Assembly (NCBI GenBank): GCA_013042995.1
Contig: JABDPB010000105.1
Coordinates: forward strand, 1 to 64,000
Reading direction: 5' to 3'
Length of the DNA: 64,000 bases
DNA from: Ignavibacteriaceae bacterium
GTDB lineage: Bacteria > Bacteroidota > Ignavibacteria > Ignavibacteriales > Ignavibacteriaceae
The position numbers were made by a program, and so were the translations under genes. Numbering within the stretch: the first letter of the stretch is position 1; each line of letters begins with the position of its first letter. The notes beneath the pieces were generated by a model. It was not told where the DNA came from. It ran no database searches and saw only the letters and a program-made list of their open reading frames with translations. Below, piece after piece: positions 58,626 through 64,000 of this stretch.

Positions 58626-59858
58626 TTGAACCAGGTAGCAAAAGCAGAACGCGCACACATAGCAATTGTCGGTAAAAGAAACGTTGGCAAATCTTCCTTA
58701 ATTAATAGCTTAACAAATCAGGAACTTTCAATTGTAAGTGAAGTTGCAGGTACAACTACAGACCCGGTCAGTAAAGCCGTGGAGCTTCTTCCTTACGGAC
58801 CGATTGTTATTGTTGATACAGCAGGAATTGATGACATAGGTGATCTTGGTCAGAAAAGAATAGGTAGAACAATTAAATCCCTTTCAAGTGCAGATTTTGC
58901 AATTCTTGTTTTAGATGCAACTGAGCAAATTGATAATTGCGAAGTAGAATTAATTATGCATATAAAAAAGATTGGAGTACAGCTTATTGCAGTTGTGAAT
59001 AAAATAGAATTAGGAACTAATCCTACACTCTTAGATGAGTTAAGGGCATTAGAAGTTATTCACTTCGAAGTTTCGTGTAAGGAGAGTGTTGGTATAAATT
59101 CTTTGAAAAGAAATCTAATCCAACTTCTACCTGCAGATGTTGAATATCCGTTAATCGATGACTTGGTTGGAGTAGGCGATGTAGTTGTAATGGTAGTTCC
59201 GATTGATTTGGGTGCACCGAAAGGAAGAATTATTAAACCTCAGGTTCAGGCAATAAGGGAGGCTTTGGATGAAAACACAATTTGTATTGTTGTGAAAGAT
59301 AGTGAATTAAAATCTGCTCTGGGAAAATTAAAGTCACCTCCTGATTTAGTTATTACAGACAGCCAGGCAATTATGCGGGTCGCAAAGGATGTTCCAAAAA
59401 ATATTAAGTTAACTACATTTTCAATTTTAATGGCTAGACAAAAAGGAGACCTAACTGAGCTTGTAAAAAGTTTAAAAATAGTTGATGAACTGAAAGAAGG
59501 TGATAAAGTTTTAATTGCGGAAGCATGTACTCACCATGCACAAAAGGATGATATAGGAACTGTAAAAATTCCACACTGGTTAAAAATGCATACACAAAAA
59601 GAATTAATAATTGATGTAAAACATGGATTAGACTTTCCGGAAAATCTTTCAGAATACAAACTCATTGTTCACTGCGGGGCTTGCATGTTTACACGCAAAA
59701 CTATGAACGTAAGAATTAAACAAGCGAAAATAATGGATGTGCCCATAGTCAATTACGGTATGTTAATTTCTTACATGCATGGAGCAATTCCAAGAGTTTT
59801 AAAACCATTTCCAGGTGCATATACCGAATGGCACAACTCAAGTTTGACAGAGGTTTAA
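58626..59858 (+). CDS. hydF: [FeFe]-hydrogenase maturation GTPase HydF
   Basis: HydF is the GTPase scaffold that carries the H-cluster precursor to HydA. The 410-residue protein has the P loop VGKRNVGKSS near residue 16, DTAGIDD and NKIE of the GTPase domain, then the dimerisation domain and the C-terminal cluster-binding motif, ACTHHAQ and HCGACM. The start is TTG at 58626 (MNQVAKAERAHIAIVG); no in-frame ATG comes before the P loop. It is divergent from hydG, and no hydA gene lies in the window. Confidence 0.95.
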   Translation: MNQVAKAERAHIAIVGKRNVGKSSLINSLTNQELSIVSEVAGTTTDPVSKAVELLPYGPIVIVDTAGIDDIGDLGQKRIGRTIKSLSSADFAILVLDATEQIDNCEVELIMHIKKIGVQLIAVVNKIELGTNPTLLDELRALEVIHFEVSCKESVGINSLKRNLIQLLPADVEYPLIDDLVGVGDVVVMVVPIDLGAPKGRIIKPQVQAIREALDENTICIVVKDSELKSALGKLKSPPDLVITDSQAIMRVAKDVPKNIKLTTFSILMARQKGDLTELVKSLKIVDELKEGDKVLIAEACTHHAQKDDIGTVKIPHWLKMHTQKELIIDVKHGLDFPENLSEYKLIVHCGACMFTRKTMNVRIKQAKIMDVPIVNYGMLISYMHGAIPRVLKPFPGAYTEWHNSSLTEV

Positions 59859-60198
59859 TTTAATTCCGAATATCCTCATAAAAATTCTAACAAAATATTT
59901 TTTCAGATTGAAAAAAAATCTCATTTTAAAGCGAAGAAAATTCTAATTTTCTTATTGCTTTTATAAAAAATAGCATCAATCGCAAGCATTAAAGAAATTT
60001 TAGAATGGCATATTAAATGCAGATAATACTTGCTAAAGGCAACGAAGCTTGGCATTGGGCAAATATTGTGAAATAGACAGAATTAAGAATATTACTTGTT
60101 ATTAAAATTCTAATAGGCTTTATTTACCAACTGCTTTTTTATTAACTTCTTTGCAATGCGGAAAAAACTATTTCGCCAATAAAAAACAAGGGGCAACA
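59859..60198. other. AT-rich intergenic region before the C25 peptidase
   Basis: This 340-base gap has no convincing ORF. AGAAAATT-CT-AATTTTCT (59935-59952) is a perfect inverted repeat that might act in termination of hydF, but its loop is too tight to be sure. The strong AAGGGG lies 6 bases before the peptidase ATG. I see no match to a clear promoter or known RNA. Confidence 0.4.
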
Positions 60199-63100
60199 AT
60201 GAGAGCACTCTACGCGTTCTTCTCGCTTATACTGTTCACACTCTTATTTTTCTTCAATTTTACTTTTGCTTCCGTCCCGGAAGGAATAACGGTAACTAAA
60301 AATATTTCAGGCTATCAACTAAACTTTAACTTACCATCTTATGAAATGAGTCCGATTTATGCCGAAGGAGATGAATACATAAACTTAACAATTCCTGGAT
60401 ACGGTGTAACGCCGGAAGTTGGACTGCCGACTTTGCCGCTTATATCATTTAATTTATTTATTGCCTATGATGAAGAGCAGCCTGAATTTGAGATTACAAA
60501 TTTGAATTACGAAGAGGAAACTCTTCCGCATAAAATTTTTCCGTTTCAAATACCATGGGAAAAAAATAAATCGCTGTCTGATAGACCCTTTACTATTAAC
60601 AGAGAATATTATAATTCAAAAGGAAAATCAAATCTACCTGCCATTTCTATTTCGGAACCGTTTATAATTGCCGGCGTTAAAGGTGTAGTTGTTACTGTTT
60701 ATCCCTTCAGCTACAACCCAGTGGAGAACAAGTTGAAAGTTTTGGAATCGGGTACTTTCAGAATATTGCTTGACAAGCCTGTTGTACCTGCTGTAAACAA
60801 ATCAAAAAACCTTCTGAATTTTTGTGAGAAGATATTTATCAATTTCGATGGAACTCCCAATAGCACAGTAGTAAGATATTTAATTATAACCGCTCCTGAG
60901 TTTGAAACAGGAATGCAGCAATATGCTAATCATAAAACCGTCAAAGGTTTTGAAGTTGCAATGTTTAATACTAATGCTACCGGAACAACTAATACTTCTA
61001 TTAAGAATTTCATACAGCAGCGTTACAACGATCTGCAAACAAGACCTGAATTTATTTTACTTGTTGGAGATGTAATCCATATCCCTGCCTGGACAGGTTC
61101 AGGAAGTGGAACACCAACTACAGACCTAAATTATGTTCAGCTTGAAGGTGGGGATTATTTTGCGGATGCTTTCATTGGCCGATTTTCTGTTACAGGTACC
61201 GATGAATTACAGAATGCAATTGATAAATCAATTTTTATGGAGAATTATATCGGGACGTTAAACAAGAAAAATGTTTTTATGGCATCAACTGATAACTGGC
61301 AAATTTCAGAAGGAACTCACAATCACGTGATTGATAATTATTTTGGACCAGCCAACTATACTAATCTTAAATTATATACTTATACTTACAATGCCACAAC
61401 TCAACAGCTAATTGACGCTTTAAATGATAATCAGGTGTTGGCTGTTTATTCAGGACACGGTGGCACCTATTCGTGGGCAGATGGACCCCAGTTAAGTCAA
61501 TCGCAGGTAGAAGCATTAACAAACACATGGTATCCCTTTGTTTATTCATTTGCTTGTGTAACAGGTTCATATCACGTTAGCGAGTGCTTTGGTGAAACGT
61601 GGCTCCGGACTGAAAACGGTGCATCAACTTTTTATGGCTCTTCCGTAAATTCTTACTGGGATGAAGATGATGTGCTTGAAAAAAATATCTTTAAAGCTAT
61701 GTTTGTTGATGATTTAACACTTATGACACCAATGTTTGTAAAGGGTATGATTTATCTTGTTAATCACTACGGCGGTATTACCGGAACAACGTTAAGATAC
61801 ATGGAAATGTATAACTTAATGGGTGATCCCTCTATGCCTGTTATTCAGCAGATTCCTCCCGACACCACACCACCTGATCCGATTACCGATCTTACTGCTG
61901 TAAATCCAACTTCAAATTCAATTACACTTAACTGGAGCGCACCATTCGATTCGACTTTTGGCGGAATAGAAACATACGATATTCGTTACTCTTTGACCAT
62001 GATTAATAATGACAATGATTTTAACAGCGCCCCGCAGAAATTATTAACAGGACAATCTGATACTGCTGGAACACCTAAAGCTTTTGCTATTGATGAATTG
62101 GGATTCAACACAACTTATTATTTTGCAGTTAAAGCAAAAGATATTTGGGGCAACACTTCAGAGATGTCCAATGTTCCAAATGAAATAACTTACTCAGCGC
62201 CCGAACTAGCACTAAGTATTGATTCCTTGCACTGTGTTGTACTTCCGAACAGCACACACACCGACAGTATTCTGATTTCGAATGTTTCTGTGCAAAACTC
62301 AACGCTTGATTATTCAATTGAGCTAACGAACAATACTTTTCCTGATGAGGTGTTTTTAAAACTGGTGGGATTAATAAGGGAAAGTCAGTCCTCAGGCAAA
62401 ACTAAAGAGAATCCACTACATTTTGGAGGATTTAGTTTTAAAGGCAGCGGCGGTCCTGATCTCTTTGGCTATGAATGGATTGATAGCAATGAGCCAAATG
62501 GTCCGGAATATCTTTGGAATGACATTTCTTCAACTGGAAATGAAATTACTAATTGGCTTCCAACGGGCAGCTTTGATCCGAAAGATGAAGGAACAGCAGG
62601 ACCGATTCCAATTGGATTTGACTTTAAATTTTACGGTGAGACGAAATCACAAGTGTATGTAAATACAAACGGTGTAATATCGTTTATCAATATAACAGAA
62701 AATATTTTTTCAAATGATGCTATTCCAACAGCTGGAATTCCGGATGCTATGATTGCTCCGTTCTGGGATGATCTTGATGGAAGAACACAAGGAAATGTAT
62801 ACTACAAACAAGAGAGCGATAAGTTTATTATTCAATTTACAAACTGGCAGAAATATTCTGGAACGGGATCCCTTACTTTTCAGATTGTACTAAAATCAAA
62901 CAACAGGATTTATTTGTATTATGAAAACATGGCTGCAAGTTTAAATTCCTGCACAGTTGGAATTGAAAACTACAATGGGACTGACGGACTGCAAATTGCG
63001 TACAATGCAGGATATATTGAAAATCAGCTTGCTGTTCTGATTGCTTCAGATCCTGAGTGGCTTACACTCAGCGATTATGCGGGTAGATTGTATAATGGAA

Positions 63101-63801
63101 ACACCTCAGCCATTGTTTTAAATATTGTCACCGATGAGCTTCAGATGGGTGATTATTCAATGGATATGGAAGTTGTAACAAATGATCCGAACAATACATT
63201 TGTAGTTATTCCGATTACGATGACAATTACAAATGAAATTCCGGTTGAGCTTGCTTCTTTAAACGCTGAAAATTATGAAGATGAAATTGTTATAAGTTGG
63301 CAGACAGCAACGGAAACTAACAACTTAGGATTCGCAGTAGAAAGAATATACCTCTCAAATTCTGATTGGAACGAGATTGGCTTCGTTCCAGGATTTGGTA
63401 CTACAACAGAGCCCAAATCTTATTCTTTTACGGATGATATAATTTCATCAGGTACTTATAAATACAGATTAAAACAAATTGATTTAGACGGTACAGTTTC
63501 ATATAGTTCTGAACTAGAAGTAGAAGTTAACGGTCCGAATAAATTTGCACTTTATCAAAATTATCCTAACCCGTTTAATCCAAGCACAACGATAAAATTT
63601 GCCATACCGGAAAAGACAAGTCTTGAACTTTCTGTTTATAATTCCCTAGGTGAAAAAGTAGTTGAAGTCTTTAAAGGTGAACTTGATGAAGGTTACCATC
63701 AGATTGAATTTTCAGCTACAAATTTTTCATCAGGCATATACTTGTATAGGTTGGAAAGCAAAAATTTTGTAAGTGTTAAGAAAATGATTCTTATTAAATA
63801 G
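60199..63801 (+). CDS. Gingipain-type C25 cysteine peptidase with type IX sorting tail
   Basis: I start at ATG 60199 (MRALYAFFS), which has AAGGGG just before it and gives a standard signal peptide; the ORF track adds 16 doubtful residues. Of 1200 residues, 1-25 are the signal, about 26-220 a propeptide, and about 230-560 the C25 catalytic domain, with His420 (YSGHGGTY) and Cys453 (FACVTG). A fibronectin-III domain (about 555-660), a nidogen-like beta region (about 750-930), a further beta domain and the sorting tail YPNPFNPSTT follow. It should be exported and anchored or released by type IX secretion. Cleavage specificity is unknown. Confidence 0.93.
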   Translation: MRALYAFFSLILFTLLFFFNFTFASVPEGITVTKNISGYQLNFNLPSYEMSPIYAEGDEYINLTIPGYGVTPEVGLPTLPLISFNLFIAYDEEQPEFEITNLNYEEETLPHKIFPFQIPWEKNKSLSDRPFTINREYYNSKGKSNLPAISISEPFIIAGVKGVVVTVYPFSYNPVENKLKVLESGTFRILLDKPVVPAVNKSKNLLNFCEKIFINFDGTPNSTVVRYLIITAPEFETGMQQYANHKTVKGFEVAMFNTNATGTTNTSIKNFIQQRYNDLQTRPEFILLVGDVIHIPAWTGSGSGTPTTDLNYVQLEGGDYFADAFIGRFSVTGTDELQNAIDKSIFMENYIGTLNKKNVFMASTDNWQISEGTHNHVIDNYFGPANYTNLKLYTYTYNATTQQLIDALNDNQVLAVYSGHGGTYSWADGPQLSQSQVEALTNTWYPFVYSFACVTGSYHVSECFGETWLRTENGASTFYGSSVNSYWDEDDVLEKNIFKAMFVDDLTLMTPMFVKGMIYLVNHYGGITGTTLRYMEMYNLMGDPSMPVIQQIPPDTTPPDPITDLTAVNPTSNSITLNWSAPFDSTFGGIETYDIRYSLTMINNDNDFNSAPQKLLTGQSDTAGTPKAFAIDELGFNTTYYFAVKAKDIWGNTSEMSNVPNEITYSAPELALSIDSLHCVVLPNSTHTDSILISNVSVQNSTLDYSIELTNNTFPDEVFLKLVGLIRESQSSGKTKENPLHFGGFSFKGSGGPDLFGYEWIDSNEPNGPEYLWNDISSTGNEITNWLPTGSFDPKDEGTAGPIPIGFDFKFYGETKSQVYVNTNGVISFINITENIFSNDAIPTAGIPDAMIAPFWDDLDGRTQGNVYYKQESDKFIIQFTNWQKYSGTGSLTFQIVLKSNNRIYLYYENMAASLNSCTVGIENYNGTDGLQIAYNAGYIENQLAVLIASDPEWLTLSDYAGRLYNGNTSAIVLNIVTDELQMGDYSMDMEVVTNDPNNTFVVIPITMTITNEIPVELASLNAENYEDEIVISWQTATETNNLGFAVERIYLSNSDWNEIGFVPGFGTTTEPKSYSFTDDIISSGTYKYRLKQIDLDGTVSYSSELEVEVNGPNKFALYQNYPNPFNPSTTIKFAIPEKTSLELSVYNSLGEKVVEVFKGELDEGYHQIEFSATNFSSGIYLYRLESKNFVSVKKMILIK

Positions 63802-63849
63802 ATAAAAATTTGATGATTCCAATTTTGAAACACAGCATAATTAGTTACA

Positions 63850-63877
63850 GGCCCCGATTTATTCGGGGCTTTTTTTA
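63850..63877 (+). terminator. Rho-independent terminator after the C25 peptidase
   Basis: GCCCCGA (63851-63857) pairs with TCGGGGC (63863-63869) around a five-base loop and is followed by seven or eight T. It lies 50 bases past the stop. Confidence 0.9.
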
Positions 63878-63924
63878 TATTTTTAAAAATGTAATTGCAA
63901 TAAATTTTTATAAGAGAGCAATCA

Positions 63925-64000
63925 ATGAATAAAATATTTTCTCTTTTATCACTGCTTATTTTTTCTTTACTGATTTACACATCAGTAGATGCACAGATTC
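63925..64000 (+). CDS. Start of an exported protein (partial)
   Basis: An ATG at 63925, preceded by AAGAGAG, opens a frame that runs off the window after 25 codons. The first residues (MNKIFSLLSLLIFSLLIYTS, then VDAQI) form a signal peptide with a likely cut at VDA-Q. With a terminator upstream it is a new transcription unit. The mature protein is not visible. Confidence 0.7.
   Translation, partial: MNKIFSLLSLLIFSLLIYTSVDAQI

Noticed and set aside
60045-60075. Sigma-54-like CTTGGCATTGGGCAAAT before the C25 peptidase
   Set aside because: The GG and GC are 6 bases apart rather than the 10 required for a -24/-12 promoter.

Overview
The window is a low-GC bacterial chromosome segment that looks like the class Ignavibacteria (Bacteroidota/Chlorobi group). 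The main clues are type IX secretion tails of the form YPNPFNPSTTIKF, two promoters that fit the Bacteroidota pattern TTTG-N19/20-TAnnTTTG, and the mix of housekeeping genes with [FeFe]-hydrogenase maturases. The assignment is an inference from gene content. I saw no tRNA, rRNA, CRISPR array, insertion sequence or phage gene. Genes are dense and often overlap or lie a few bases apart, and several start at TTG.

Layout. 1-240 is the end of a secreted protein gene. 344-11999 is the translation/RNA-decay block lapA-like, rimP-nusA-infB-rbfA-truB-ribF-rpsO-pnp, then rng and fsa. 12035-16280 holds gcvT, comB and ftsK. 16291-19436 is an envelope run (lolA-like, YbhN-type membrane protein, beta-barrel protein, uppP). 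It is followed by a cyclophilin lipoprotein, an NSS transporter with a 40-residue MetS-type subunit that the ORF track lacks, holA, an ECF sigma factor with a membrane partner, and rpmE2. 24637-31153 carries a GlmU-family protein, rsmB, rodZ-like, ligA, a small unknown and a STAS protein. 31249-39401 has two sodium:solute symporters, a TPR protein, a HAD phosphatase, a PgpH-type HD phosphodiesterase and a Xer recombinase.

39478-46020 looks like a surface-glycan locus: a propeller-like lipoprotein, an MsbA-type ABC exporter, an O-antigen-ligase-like protein with about 280 extra propeller-like residues in a periplasmic loop, and a GlmU-like nucleotidyltransferase. Next to it lies a cyclic-nucleotide-binding domain fused to aspartate ammonia-lyase. 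47955-53534 holds rpsT, queE-queD, a CcmE-like protein with uvrB, a DUF423 protein, a methyltransferase and rlpA. 53788-59858 has an amino-acid permease fused to EIIA and RCK_C domains, then hydE and hydG divergent from hydF, with an FNR-like box in the intergenic region. No hydrogenase structural gene is in the window. The window ends with a 1200-residue gingipain-type C25 peptidase carrying a type IX tail and the start of another exported protein.

The most original items are the CNBD-aspartase fusion, the ligase with an inserted propeller-like domain, the permease-EIIA-RCK_C fusion, and a terminator-like hairpin that fills the predicted 5' leader of rimP-nusA.
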